Below, one piece after another: positions 9,701-16,800 of a stretch of 64,000 nt of DNA (position 1 is its first letter; the number at the start of each line of letters is the position of its first letter). Under the pieces are notes generated by a model. That model made no database searches. It had not been told where the DNA came from and saw nothing but the letters and a program-made list of their open reading frames with translations. A program made the translations under genes and the position numbers. This DNA comes from Xanthomonas citri pv. mangiferaeindicae (lineage in GTDB: Bacteria; Pseudomonadota; Gammaproteobacteria; Xanthomonadales; Xanthomonadaceae), in contig CP016836.1 in NCBI GenBank assembly GCA_002240395.1, forward strand, positions 558,001 to 622,000. The letters are read 5' to 3'.

Positions 9701-9900
9701 AGGATCTGCGTGATGCGGGTCTCGACCACGGCCGCCGAGGCACCGGGATAGCTGACGTCGACCGAGACGATCGGCGGATCGATGTTCGGCAACTCGCGCA
9801 GCGTCAGCCGGGTGAACGCCATGATCCCCAGGGCCACCAGCAGCAGACTGATCACCGCGGCGAACACGGGCCGCCGGATCGAGACGTCCGACAGTTTCAT
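6766..9900 (-). CDS. RND multidrug efflux permease (AcrB/MexB family)
   Basis: A 1044-residue inner-membrane proton/drug antiporter, full length for the HAE1 branch. TM1 follows SIRRPVFAAVISLLL. The porter loops contain PGASAAVVE and DVRDAISRV. The proton-relay aspartates are present as GLVVDDAIIVLENV in TM4 (D401, D402), with MCSKL after the central helix pair and a second transmembrane half at about residues 850-1020. It would form the trimeric pump of a tripartite exporter with the membrane-fusion lipoprotein encoded just upstream; the two genes overlap by ATGA. No outer-membrane factor gene is nearby, so a TolC-like protein encoded elsewhere must be used. Substrates cannot be predicted. 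Confidence 0.96.
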   Translation of the reverse strand: MKLSDVSIRRPVFAAVISLLLVALGIMAFTRLTLRELPNIDPPIVSVDVSYPGASAAVVETRITQILEDALSGIEGIRTIESRSRNGRSDVTIEFNLTRDIEAAANDVRDAISRVMDRMPIEADPPEISKVEADADAIVWLNLRSSTMNTLELTDYTDRYILDRLSSLDGVARVQLSGGHRYAMRIWLDRDEMAARNITAADIENALRTENVELPAGRIESQTRDFTLRVERGFREPSQFAQIPVRRGSDGYVVRLGDVAQIELGSAERRSYMRSNSVPNVGLGIVRTSTANALDVARAARAEAERIQQTLPEGTEIFVASDNTVFIDAAITRVYWTLGEAMALVFLVIWLFLGSLRAALIPALTVPVCLIAAFIALYVFGFSINLLTLLALVLCIGLVVDDAIIVLENVQRRADLGEPPLVAARRGTAQVAFAVISTTAVLVAVFLPVGFMEGNSGRLFRELSVALAGAVALSAFIALTLTPMMCSKLVRPHTKQRGFNAWMNRQLSRLGSGYGRRVDTLVALPAGRLLLLLAAAIAVCVAAAVLLFARVPSELSPAEDRGRFFVGVDGPEGAGFDYTVGQMQHVEAIFAPLVGDDQPIARANSRVPRGWGGSEDMHTGQVIVFLQDWKHRKQSTVEVVETLRAEFAKLPGVQVRANVPGGLVGSRGQRYQLVLGGPDYAEIAQWRDRMLARMRENPGIQDPDSDYKETRPQMRVDIDRQRAADLGVSVQEIGRTLETMMGSRQVTTFVDNGEEYDVLLQAGRERRMNPTDLADTYVRGRDDALVPLANLVTLSEIAEPGSFNRFNRLRAITISAGLAPGYSMGEALEWTRQVAAEELPDYAQIDWKGESREFQEAGGAVLLTFAMALMIVYLVLAAQFESFIHPLVIMLTVPLAVLGALLGLWATGGTLNLFSQIGIVMLIGLAAKNGILIVEFANQLRDEGRNVREAIAEASAVRLRPILMTSTATIVGAIPLVVAGGPGSASRATIGIVIIFGVAFSTLLSLFVVPAFYALLAPFTRSPEALAQELERLEAETPAVGGHA

Positions 9901-11012
9901 CGCACGTCGTCCTTGGGCGTGGCGGCATCCTCGGCCGGTTGCGCCTTGGCCTCCTGCACCGTGCCTTCGACGATCTTCATGCCCGGCCGCAGCTTGCCGG
10001 TGCCGTCGAGCACGATGCGCTCGCCCGGCGTCAGGCCTTCGACCAGTTCGGCCAGGCCGTCCTGGCGCACGCCGATCTCGACCGGCGCCTGCTCGACCGT
10101 CTCGTCCTCGCGCACGCGGTAGACGAAGGTGTCGCGGCCGACTTGGATCACCGCGATCTCCGGCACCATCAGCGCCTGGCGGGTCCGCTGCTGCAGCCGG
10201 ACCTGGATCAGCATGCCAGGCCGCAGCCGGCGGTCGGGATTGCCGAACGCGCCGCGCACGGTCACCGCACGGGTGTTGGCATCGACGCGGGCATCGATCG
10301 TCTGCACCACGCCCTCGAACTCGTCGGCCGGGTACGCCGCGCTGCGCCCGAACACGCGCTGGCCAGGTGCGATCGCCGCCAGCCGGGTCTCGGGCACGGG
10401 GAAATCGACATAGACGGTCGAGATGTCGTCGAGCGTCGCGATCGGGGTGCCTGGGGTGACCAGGGCGCCCGGGCTGACCTGGCGGATGCCCAGCACGCCG
10501 GCGAACGGCGCGCGGATGGTGCGGTCGCCGACGTTGGCGCGCATCTCGGCCACGTTCGCACGCGCGGCGTCGCGGGTCGCGCGCAGGGTGTCGAGCGAGG
10601 CGCGTGCGATCAATTGCTGATCCACCAGCCCCGCGCCGCGCCGGTACTGCTGCTCGGCCTCGATCGCCGCGGCCTCGGCCGCTTCGAGCGCCGCCTGCTG
10701 CTGGCTGCCGGTCAGCGTGACCAGCACCATGCCGGCGTCGACATCGTCGCCGCTATCGAAGTGCACCCGCTGCACCGTTTCGCTGACCTTCGCGGTGAGC
10801 ATGATCGACTCGCGCGCCTTGACCGTGCCCAGCGCCGCGACCGTGTCGTTCCAGTCGCGCAGCGCGGCGACCGTCGTGGTCACCGGAACCGCCGCACCGC
10901 CCTCCGGGCGGGACGCGCTCTCGGGGCTGCCGCAGGCTGCAAGCATCGATGCGAGGAGGGCGACGAGCGCGCACGACACGGTGCCGCGGCGGCCTTGGGC
11001 TTGCTCGGACAA
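9897..11012 (-). CDS. RND efflux periplasmic adaptor lipoprotein
   Basis: A membrane-fusion protein of 371 residues with a lipoprotein signal ending LLASMLAAC (Cys27 in this numbering). It has a split lipoyl/barrel-sandwich domain (GTVKARESI near the start and RAPFAGVLGIRQVSPG later), a helical hairpin rich in Ala/Glu, and a beta-barrel and membrane-proximal domain. It links the pump to an outer-membrane channel. The start is uncertain: TTG at 11012 has AGGG upstream and lies about 23 nt from a likely transcription start, whereas the ATG at 11078 would lie upstream of that promoter. The stop overlaps the permease ATG (ATGA at 9897-9900), so the two are cotranslated. Confidence 0.9.
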   Translation of the reverse strand: MSEQAQGRRGTVSCALVALLASMLAACGSPESASRPEGGAAVPVTTTVAALRDWNDTVAALGTVKARESIMLTAKVSETVQRVHFDSGDDVDAGMVLVTLTGSQQQAALEAAEAAAIEAEQQYRRGAGLVDQQLIARASLDTLRATRDAARANVAEMRANVGDRTIRAPFAGVLGIRQVSPGALVTPGTPIATLDDISTVYVDFPVPETRLAAIAPGQRVFGRSAAYPADEFEGVVQTIDARVDANTRAVTVRGAFGNPDRRLRPGMLIQVRLQQRTRQALMVPEIAVIQVGRDTFVYRVREDETVEQAPVEIGVRQDGLAELVEGLTPGERIVLDGTGKLRPGMKIVEGTVQEAKAQPAEDAATPKDDVR

Positions 11013-11037
11013 GGGAAGACCCTGAGACGGTGAAAGC

Positions 11038-11053
11038 GCGGGAGTGTACCCGC
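11038..11053 (-). promoter_or_regulatory. probable -10 region of the RND operon within a short inverted repeat
   Basis: On the minus strand GCGGG-TACACT-CCCGC reads as a -10 hexamer (TACACT, 11043-11048) flanked exactly by a 5-bp inverted repeat. It is placed about 30 bp before the proposed TTG start of the adaptor gene. No convincing -35 hexamer was found. The short arms alone could be chance in DNA this rich in G and C. Confidence 0.4.
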
Positions 11054-11185
11054 TGCCCCGTGACGTCGACCGTGCCATCGGATGGTGTCGAAAAAACAGC
11101 GTTCCATGTCAACGCATGGTTCACCGGCGCGTTTTGTCGCAGTCTGGGACGACCGCGCACCGCGCCTGCCCCGCGAGTTCTCTCC

Positions 11186-12145
11186 ATGGCCCTGTACGAC
11201 AGCATCCTCGACACCGTCGGCAATACGCCCATCGTCCGGCTGAACAGGCTGGCGCCGGCCAACGTCACACTCTACGCCAAGGTTGAATCCTTCAATCCCG
11301 GCGGCTCGGTCAAGGACCGTCTGGCGCTGGCCATCGTGCTCGACGCCGAACGCCGCGGCCTGCTCAAGCCCGGCGACACCATCGTCGAGGCCACCTCGGG
11401 CAACACCGGCGTCGCCCTGGCGATGGTCGCGGCTGCGCGCGGCTACAAGTTCGTCGCCACGATGGTCGAGACGTTCTCGATCGAACGTCGCAAGCTGATG
11501 CGCGCCTACGGCGCCAAGGTGATCCTGACCCCGGCCGCCGAACGCGGCTCGGGCATGGTGCGCAAGGCACGGGAACTGGCCGAGCAGCATGGCTGGTTCC
11601 TCGCCAGCCAGTTCGCCAATCCCGCCAACCCTGCCTACCACCGCAACACCACCGCGGCCGAGATCCTGCGCGATTTTGCCGGCCGCAGGCTCGACCACTT
11701 CGTCACCGGCTGGGGCACCGGCGGCACACTGACCGGCGTGGGCGAAGTCCTCAAGGTCGCCCGCCCCGACGTCAAGGTCACCGCCGTCGAGCCCGCGGGT
11801 GCCGCGATGCTGCAGGGCAAGGACTGGGCGCCGCACAAGATCCAGGGCTGGACCCCGGACTTCGTGCCCGAGGTGCTCAATCGCGACATCGCCGCGCAAC
11901 TGCTGTCGATCGACGACGCGCTGGCGATCGAGACCGCACGCCGACTCGCGGCCGAGGAAGGCATCTTCGTCGGCATCTCCGCCGGGGCGACCGTCGCTGC
12001 CGCGCTCGAAGTCGCCAAGACCGCCAGCGACGGTGAGGTGATCCTGGCAATGCTGCCCGACACCGGCGAGCGCTACTTCTCCACGCCGCTGTTCGCCGAC
12101 GTCAACGAAGGCTCCGACGACGACTGGCTCGCGGGCCTGCCTTGA
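11186..12145 (+). CDS. cysK: cysteine synthase A (O-acetylserine sulfhydrylase)
   Basis: A 319-residue PLP enzyme that makes cysteine from O-acetylserine and sulfide. The Schiff-base lysine is K43 in NPGGSVKDR. The substrate loop TSGNTG is at residues 70-75, and the phosphate-binding glycine loop appears as GWGTGGTL. The C-terminal LPDTGERYFSTPLF is typical of CysK rather than CysM. The length is normal. It is divergent from the RND operon with about 170 bp between them. No sulfur-regulator site was recognised. Confidence 0.95.
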   Translation: MALYDSILDTVGNTPIVRLNRLAPANVTLYAKVESFNPGGSVKDRLALAIVLDAERRGLLKPGDTIVEATSGNTGVALAMVAAARGYKFVATMVETFSIERRKLMRAYGAKVILTPAAERGSGMVRKARELAEQHGWFLASQFANPANPAYHRNTTAAEILRDFAGRRLDHFVTGWGTGGTLTGVGEVLKVARPDVKVTAVEPAGAAMLQGKDWAPHKIQGWTPDFVPEVLNRDIAAQLLSIDDALAIETARRLAAEEGIFVGISAGATVAAALEVAKTASDGEVILAMLPDTGERYFSTPLFADVNEGSDDDWLAGLP

Positions 12146-12158
12146 GCGCCACCCGGCG

Positions 12159-12617
12159 CTAGCCCCGCCCCATCCACAGCGCCAGACCGACACCGAGCAT
12201 CAGCAACAGCGCCACCCAGAGCAGCCAGCCATAGCGGCCACTGTCGCCGACGACGACGGTTTCCTGGCGCGCCTCGCGCAGCAGCGGCGAGGCGTGCCGG
12301 GACACCGTCTGCCGCGCCGCCTCGTCGTCGAGCGCCGGGTCGAGCTCGCGCAGGCGCCGCGCCGCGTCCTCAGTATTGCCCGTCGCGATCCGCGCCGCGA
12401 CCTCGGTGGGCAGCGTCGCCTCGCCCACGGGGCGCGCCTGGGATGAGGGGCGGTAGGGGTCGTCGCGCCCATCGAGTGTCTCGACCATGTCCTTGGCGGC
12501 CCGCAGCGACAGCCCCGGATTGGCATCGCGCAGCGCCTTGATCGCCTCGATCGTGCGCCCGCGGCGCATCAGGTCGTGGACGGGGGATGGGACGTGCAGG
12601 GGCGCGCGATCGCTCAT
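12159..12617 (-). CDS. C-tail-anchored protein with two L7/L12 C-terminal-like repeats
   Basis: A 152-residue protein. Residues about 10-45 (VHDLMRRGRTIEAIKALRD and then LSLRAAKDMVE) resemble the helical C-terminal domain of ribosomal protein L7/L12, which normally contacts translation factors. A degenerate second copy runs at about 75-105 (VAARIATGNTEDAARRLRE). A single hydrophobic anchor (WLLWVALLLMLGVGLALWM) ends the protein, so the helical part probably faces the cytoplasm. Function is unknown. It ends close to the end of the convergent cysK gene. The L7/L12 relation is a pattern judgement and needs a profile search. Confidence 0.75.
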   Translation of the reverse strand: MSDRAPLHVPSPVHDLMRRGRTIEAIKALRDANPGLSLRAAKDMVETLDGRDDPYRPSSQARPVGEATLPTEVAARIATGNTEDAARRLRELDPALDDEAARQTVSRHASPLLREARQETVVVGDSGRYGWLLWVALLLMLGVGLALWMGRG

Positions 12618-12695
12618 CGAATAGTCACTCTTAAGGACAAGATCGGCGGCCAGCATCGCGCAGACGGTGTGATGCCACGATCCAGCCGCCATCGA

Positions 12696-12701
12696 TATGC
12701 T
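12696..12701 (+). promoter_or_regulatory. -10 hexamer of a probable leaderless promoter for the macro-domain gene
   Basis: TATGCT at 12696-12701 lies six bases before the ATG at 12708, so transcription would start at or next to the start codon and no Shine-Dalgarno site is present. CCATCG and CGATGG flank it as a short inverted repeat. The -35 region is not obvious. Confidence 0.4.
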
Positions 12702-12707
12702 GCGCCG

Positions 12708-13226
12708 ATGGACCGTCTCCGCGCCCTGCAGGCCGACATCACCCGCTGCGACGTCGATGCCATCGTCAACGCCGCTAACCCGTCGCTGCTCGGCGGCGGC
12801 GGCGTCGACGGCGCGATCCACCGGGCGGCCGGGCCGGACCTGCTGCGCGCCTGCCGCGCCCTGCCCGAATCGCCGCCGGGCGTGCGCTGTCCGACCGGAG
12901 AAGCCCGGATTACGCCCGGCTTCGGGTTGCCGGCACGCCATGTGATCCACACCGTCGGCCCCATCTGGCAGGACGGCCAGCACGGCGAGCCCGCACTGCT
13001 CGCCGCCTGCTACCGCAACGCGCTGACGCTGGCGCGGGCGCACGGACTGGCGTCGATCGCGTTCCCGGCCATCAGTTGTGGCGTCTACGGCTATCCGCCC
13101 GATGCCGCGGTCGCAATCGCCGTCGCCCAGGTGCGCGAGTGCCTGGCCGAGGGCCCATTGAACGTGCTGTTTTGCTGCCACGACCCCGCGATGCTGGCGC
13201 GCTACACCGCAGCACTGGCGGCCTGA
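12708..13226 (+). CDS. macro domain protein (ADP-ribose/O-acetyl-ADP-ribose hydrolase type)
   Basis: A 172-residue stand-alone macro domain similar to YmdB. It has the ADP-ribose-binding motifs LQADIT near the N-terminus, DAIVNAANPSLLGGGGVDGAIH with the conserved Asn and Asp, HTVGPIW, and the phosphate loop SCGVYGYPP. Such proteins remove ADP-ribose from proteins or hydrolyse O-acetyl-ADP-ribose. The start at 12708 matches the family N-terminus; an in-frame ATG at 12672 would precede the probable promoter. It converges with fba, with a bidirectional hairpin between them. Confidence 0.92.
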   Translation: MDRLRALQADITRCDVDAIVNAANPSLLGGGGVDGAIHRAAGPDLLRACRALPESPPGVRCPTGEARITPGFGLPARHVIHTVGPIWQDGQHGEPALLAACYRNALTLARAHGLASIAFPAISCGVYGYPPDAAVAIAVAQVRECLAEGPLNVLFCCHDPAMLARYTAALAA

Positions 13227-13301
13227 ACCGCACGACCCGCGGTCAGGCCGCCGACTCAGGTGCGACCCGAGCGGACAGACGGGGCGGGACCACAACGCGA
13301 A

Positions 13302-13322
13302 ACGCCGGCGCAAGGCCGGCGT
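13302..13322. terminator. bidirectional terminator-like hairpin between the macro-domain gene and fba
   Basis: ACGCCGGC (13302-13309), loop GCAAG, GCCGGCGT (13315-13322): a perfect 8-bp GC-rich stem placed between two convergent genes. The plus side continues CTCAAAG and the minus side TTCGCG, so U-runs are poor. This is a common shape for terminators in high-GC genomes. Confidence 0.6.
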
Positions 13323-13348
13323 CTCAAAGCGCGAACGGGAGATGAGGC

Positions 13349-14356
13349 TCAGCCCTTCTTCCACTTGCCCTGCGCGGCCAGGCCGTTGTCGCGGGCGCGG
13401 GCGAACACCGTCTCCTGGGCCTTGGCGACGTTGTTGGCCAGGTCCTGCGACCACAGCTTGAGCGCAGCCTGCTGCATTGCACGGCCATAGGAGAACGACA
13501 GCGGCCACGGATTCGGCCCGAGGCGGTTCATCGCGTCCAGGTGCGCGGTCGACTGCTCGTCGCTCTGTCCGCCCGACAGGAACACGATGCCCGGCAGGAT
13601 CGCCGGCACGGCCGACTTCAGGCACATCAGCGTGGCTTCGGCGACTTCGTCGACCTCGGCAGTCTCGCCGCTGTCCTTGCCCGGCAGCACCATCGAGGCC
13701 TTGAGGATCGTGCCCTCGAGCATGACGTTCTGGTTGTACAGCGCGTCGAACAGCGCGCGCAGCGTGACCTCGGTGACCTCGTAGCAGGTCTCGATGTCGT
13801 GGCTGCCGTCCATCAGCACTTCCGGCTCGACCATCGGCACCAGCCCCTGTTCCTGGCACAGTGCGGCGTAGCGCGCGAGCGCGTGGGCGTTGGCCTCGAT
13901 GCAGGTGCCCGACGGGATGTCCTCGCCGATGTTGATTACCGCGCGCCACTTCGCGAAGCGGGCGCCGAGCTTGTAGTACTCCTCCAGACGCGCGCGCAGG
14001 CCGTCCAGGCCTTCGGTGACGAGCTCGCCCGGGAAACCGGCGAGTGCGTGCGTGCCCTTGTCGACCTTGATGCCCGGGATCATGCCGTGATCGCTCATGT
14101 ACTTGGCGAACGGCACGCCGTCCTTGGTCGACTGGCGGATCGTCTCGTCGAACAGGATCGCGCCGCTGATGTGGTCCGACAGCTTGGGCGTGGTCAGCAG
14201 CAGTTCGCGGTAGGCGCGACGGTTCTCCTCGTTGTTCGGGATGCCCACGCCCTCGAACCGCTTGGCGATGGTGGAGGTGGACTCGTCGATCGCGATGATG
14301 CCCTTGCCCGGGGCGACCATGGCCTGGGCGATGTCTGCAAGCTGTTCGATGCTCAT
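13349..14356 (-). CDS. fba: fructose-bisphosphate aldolase, class I
   Basis: A 335-residue Schiff-base aldolase that splits fructose 1,6-bisphosphate into dihydroxyacetone phosphate and glyceraldehyde 3-phosphate. The class I active-site motif MLEGTILKASMVLPGK is clear, with the imine-forming lysine at K219. IAIDESTSTIAKRF and LSGGQSDEQSTAHL are the other hallmarks. This is the eukaryote-like class I enzyme, found in many xanthomonads, not the zinc-dependent class II type. It has a TATAAT -10 about 35 bp upstream and a LacI-type operator-like palindrome further up. It sits downstream of pyk on the same strand. Confidence 0.97.
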   Translation of the reverse strand: MSIEQLADIAQAMVAPGKGIIAIDESTSTIAKRFEGVGIPNNEENRRAYRELLLTTPKLSDHISGAILFDETIRQSTKDGVPFAKYMSDHGMIPGIKVDKGTHALAGFPGELVTEGLDGLRARLEEYYKLGARFAKWRAVINIGEDIPSGTCIEANAHALARYAALCQEQGLVPMVEPEVLMDGSHDIETCYEVTEVTLRALFDALYNQNVMLEGTILKASMVLPGKDSGETAEVDEVAEATLMCLKSAVPAILPGIVFLSGGQSDEQSTAHLDAMNRLGPNPWPLSFSYGRAMQQAALKLWSQDLANNVAKAQETVFARARDNGLAAQGKWKKG

Positions 14357-14391
14357 GTGGCGGTGACGTCCATCGGCGGGGAAAGGCGCCC

Positions 14392-14397
14392 ATTATA
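14392..14397 (-). promoter_or_regulatory. -10 hexamer of the fba promoter
   Basis: On the minus strand the sequence is a perfect TATAAT, 36-41 bases before the fba ATG. The -35 region is weak (GCGTTT at 17 bp spacing), suggesting that expression may need an activator or depend mainly on the -10 element. Confidence 0.6.
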
Positions 14398-14465
14398 GCC
14401 CGCCCACCTCAAGCAAACGCCCAGCACGCAGCCCCGCCGCGCGCGGAAATCGCGCCCAACGTCGG

Positions 14466-14479
14466 GGAAAACGTTTACA
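14466..14479. promoter_or_regulatory. LacI/FruR-type operator-like palindrome upstream of fba
   Basis: GGAAAACGTTTACA is a near-palindrome centred on CG, the layout bound by LacI/GalR-family regulators. It lies 110 bp upstream of the fba start and about 88 bp above the inferred transcription start, in the gap after pyk. A related palindrome precedes pyk. No regulator gene is in the window, so assignment to FruR/Cra-like control is an inference. Confidence 0.4.
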
Positions 14480-14535
14480 GCGCGCTGCGATCCGCGCGGG
14501 ACGGCCGGAACTGACCGGTCCCGCGCGCAGGCGGG

Positions 14536-16026
14536 CTACAGTTCGCCCAGCCCCTCGGCCCGGCCGTCGGCACCGACCTGCAGCAGGCGCAGCGTATTGG
14601 TCGCGCCATGCGTTTCCATGTGCTCACCGCTGGTGAACACCACGCGCTCGCCCGGCCCCAGCAGACCGGCGTCGACCAGCAGGCGGATGCTGCCGCGCGC
14701 CGCTTCGCGCGGGGTCTGGCCGCGGCTGTCGTAGTTGAACGGGAACACATCGCGCATCAGCGACATGCGCCGGCGCGCGCCGTCGTGGCGGGAGAACGCG
14801 TAGATCGAAGCGCCCCCGCGGAAGCGCGACAGGTAGCGCGCAGTGCCGCCCGACTCGGTCATCGCGACGATCGCCCCGACGCCGACGTGCTCGGACAGGA
14901 ACATCGCCGCCATCGCGATCGCGTGGTCGGCACGTTCCAGGTTGCGCTGCGCCTTCTCGAAATCGGTGTCGTGCGCGAACTGGCGCTCGGCACCGACGCA
15001 CACGCGCGCCATCGCCTCGACCGCCCGCACCGGATACGCACCGGCGGCGGTCTCGGCCGAGAGCATCACCGCATCGGTGCCGTCGATGACCGAGTTGGCA
15101 ACGTCGAGGACTTCGGCGCGCGTCGGCATCGGGCTTTCGACCATCGACTGCAGCATCTGGGTGGCAGTGATCACCACCTTGTTGCGCGCCAGCGACTCGC
15201 GAATGATCTTCTTCTGCAGCCCCGGCAGCTCGGCATCGCCGATTTCCACGCCCAGATCGCCACGCGCGACCATCACCACATCGCTGGCGTCGATGATCTC
15301 GGTGAGGTTCTCAATCGCCTCGGTGCGCTCGATCTTCGACACCAGCGCGGCATCGCTGCCGTGCGCACGCGCGATCGACCGGGCCTCTTCCATGTCAGCG
15401 GCATTGCGGCAGAACGAAACCGCGATGAAGTCCACGCCGATCTCGGCGGCGACCTGGATCAGCGCGCGGTCGTGGTCGGTCAGTGCGCCCAGCGACAGGC
15501 CGCCCCCCTGCTTGTTGAGCCCCTTGCGGTTCGACAGCACGCCGTCGTTGAGCACGGTGGTGACGATACGCACGCCCTCGACGGCGGTCACCTGCAACTG
15601 CATCAGGCCATCGTCGAGCAACAGGACGTCGCCTGCGGCCACATCGCCGGGCAGGCCCAGATAGCTGACGCCGACCTCGTCGACTGTGCCCAGGGGCGCG
15701 TCGGGATCGGCGACCAGGTCGAAGCGCGCGCCTGCGCGCAGCGTCACCTTGCCGTCGGCGAACTTCTCGATGCGGATCTTCGGTCCCGGCAGATCGGCCA
15801 GGATGCCGATCTCGACACCGGCGCGATCGGCCGCGGCGCGGACGGCCTCGGCACGCAGCTTCTGCGAGGCCGGGTCGCCATGCGAGAAATTGAGGCGAAC
15901 GGCGTTGACACCGGCCGCGATCAGCGCGTCGAGCACGCCCGGCGCGTCGGTGGCAGGGCCGAGCGTGGCGAGGATGCGTGTGCGGCGCCGATGCGCCGGG
16001 ACAGGAGGCAATTCGTTGGCAGTCAT
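14536..16026 (-). CDS. pyk: pyruvate kinase
   Basis: A 496-residue glycolytic enzyme converting phosphoenolpyruvate and ADP to pyruvate and ATP. It has RTRILATLGPAT at the N-terminus, the substrate loop NFSHGD and DLPGPKIRIEKF. The pyruvate kinase signature ALVSKIERTEA carries the catalytic Lys, followed by the metal-binding ARGDLGVEIG and ITATQMLQSM. The B domain and a C-terminal regulatory domain are both present, so the length is normal. A separate 130-bp gap with a LacI-type palindrome divides it from the upstream HAD phosphatase gene, so it probably has its own promoter. Confidence 0.97.
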   Translation of the reverse strand: MTANELPPVPAHRRRTRILATLGPATDAPGVLDALIAAGVNAVRLNFSHGDPASQKLRAEAVRAAADRAGVEIGILADLPGPKIRIEKFADGKVTLRAGARFDLVADPDAPLGTVDEVGVSYLGLPGDVAAGDVLLLDDGLMQLQVTAVEGVRIVTTVLNDGVLSNRKGLNKQGGGLSLGALTDHDRALIQVAAEIGVDFIAVSFCRNAADMEEARSIARAHGSDAALVSKIERTEAIENLTEIIDASDVVMVARGDLGVEIGDAELPGLQKKIIRESLARNKVVITATQMLQSMVESPMPTRAEVLDVANSVIDGTDAVMLSAETAAGAYPVRAVEAMARVCVGAERQFAHDTDFEKAQRNLERADHAIAMAAMFLSEHVGVGAIVAMTESGGTARYLSRFRGGASIYAFSRHDGARRRMSLMRDVFPFNYDSRGQTPREAARGSIRLLVDAGLLGPGERVVFTSGEHMETHGATNTLRLLQVGADGRAEGLGEL

Positions 16027-16118
16027 TCCGCGATCTTAGTGTCCACCGATGGTCAGGCGCGCGCTGGCGGGCAACGCGCCCGAGGCATCCCGGAACGGCA
16101 TGCCGCCTGGGAGCTTAC

Positions 16119-16134
16119 TTGGAAACGCTTGCAA
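16119..16134. promoter_or_regulatory. LacI/FruR-type operator-like palindrome upstream of pyk
   Basis: TTGGAAACGCTTGCAA is symmetric at 12 of 16 positions around a central CG and contains TG-N10-CA, the general LacI/GalR-family operator form. It lies 93-108 bp upstream of the pyk ATG, in the pyk-HAD gap. It resembles the site upstream of fba, so one sugar-responsive regulator may control both genes. Confidence 0.4.
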
Positions 16135-16155
16135 CGGCATGGCGACCGCTTGCGA

Positions 16156-16800
16156 TCAGCCCACCGCCGCGAGCAACGCGGCCGGCGAATCGACCACGCG
16201 GTCGGCACCGGCCTGGCGCAGTTCGTCGGCTGACCCGAACCCCCACAGCACACCGATCGCGCGCATCCGGTGCTGGCGCGCGCCCTCCATGTCCATGCGC
16301 CGGTCGCCGATCATCGTGCAGCGCGCGACCGGTAGCGCCAGCCGCGACAGCGCTTCGGCGATCAGCTCGCGCTTGTAGCGGCGCGCGCCATCGTCGCTGG
16401 CGCCGACGATCGTCGCGAACGCATCGCCGAACGGCAGCGCCTCGACGATCCGGCGCGCAAAGCGCTCGTTCTTCGAGGTCACCACCGCCAGCGTGCGGCC
16501 GTCCGCCCGCAGGGTCTCGATCGCGGCTGCCACGCCGGGATAGACGGTGTGCTCGCGCCAGCCGATCGCGTCGTAGCGTTCGCGATAGATCGAGATCGCG
16601 CGGTCGACCCGGTCGGCATCCCCTGCAAACAGCGCATCGAAGCTGTCGCGCAGCGGCGGGCCGATCCAAGGCAGCAGCGTCTCGCGCGGCAGCGGCGCAT
16701 GGCCCAAGGTGTGGAGCGCATGCGCGATGCCGCCCAGGATGCCGGGCTCGGAATCGATCAGCGTGCCATCGAGATCGAAGAACAGCGCATCGCCGCTCAC
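16156..16800 (-). CDS. HAD-superfamily phosphatase (phosphoglycolate phosphatase-like)
   Basis: A 214-residue hydrolase with all four HAD motifs: FFDLDGTLIDSEPG (nucleophile Asp and acid/base Asp), VVTSKN (motif II Thr/Ser), a lysine in RRYKREL, and IGDRRMDMEGA (motif IV acidic pair). The cap sequence between motifs I and II is the helical C1 type of Gph/PGM enzymes. Its ATG overlaps the pgk stop (16797-16800), so it is cotranslated with pgk. A role in clearing 2-phosphoglycolate or another sugar-phosphate by-product would fit the glycolytic context but is not shown. Confidence 0.92.
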   Translation of the reverse strand: MSGDALFFDLDGTLIDSEPGILGGIAHALHTLGHAPLPRETLLPWIGPPLRDSFDALFAGDADRVDRAISIYRERYDAIGWREHTVYPGVAAAIETLRADGRTLAVVTSKNERFARRIVEALPFGDAFATIVGASDDGARRYKRELIAEALSRLALPVARCTMIGDRRMDMEGARQHRMRAIGVLWGFGSADELRQAGADRVVDSPAALLAAVG

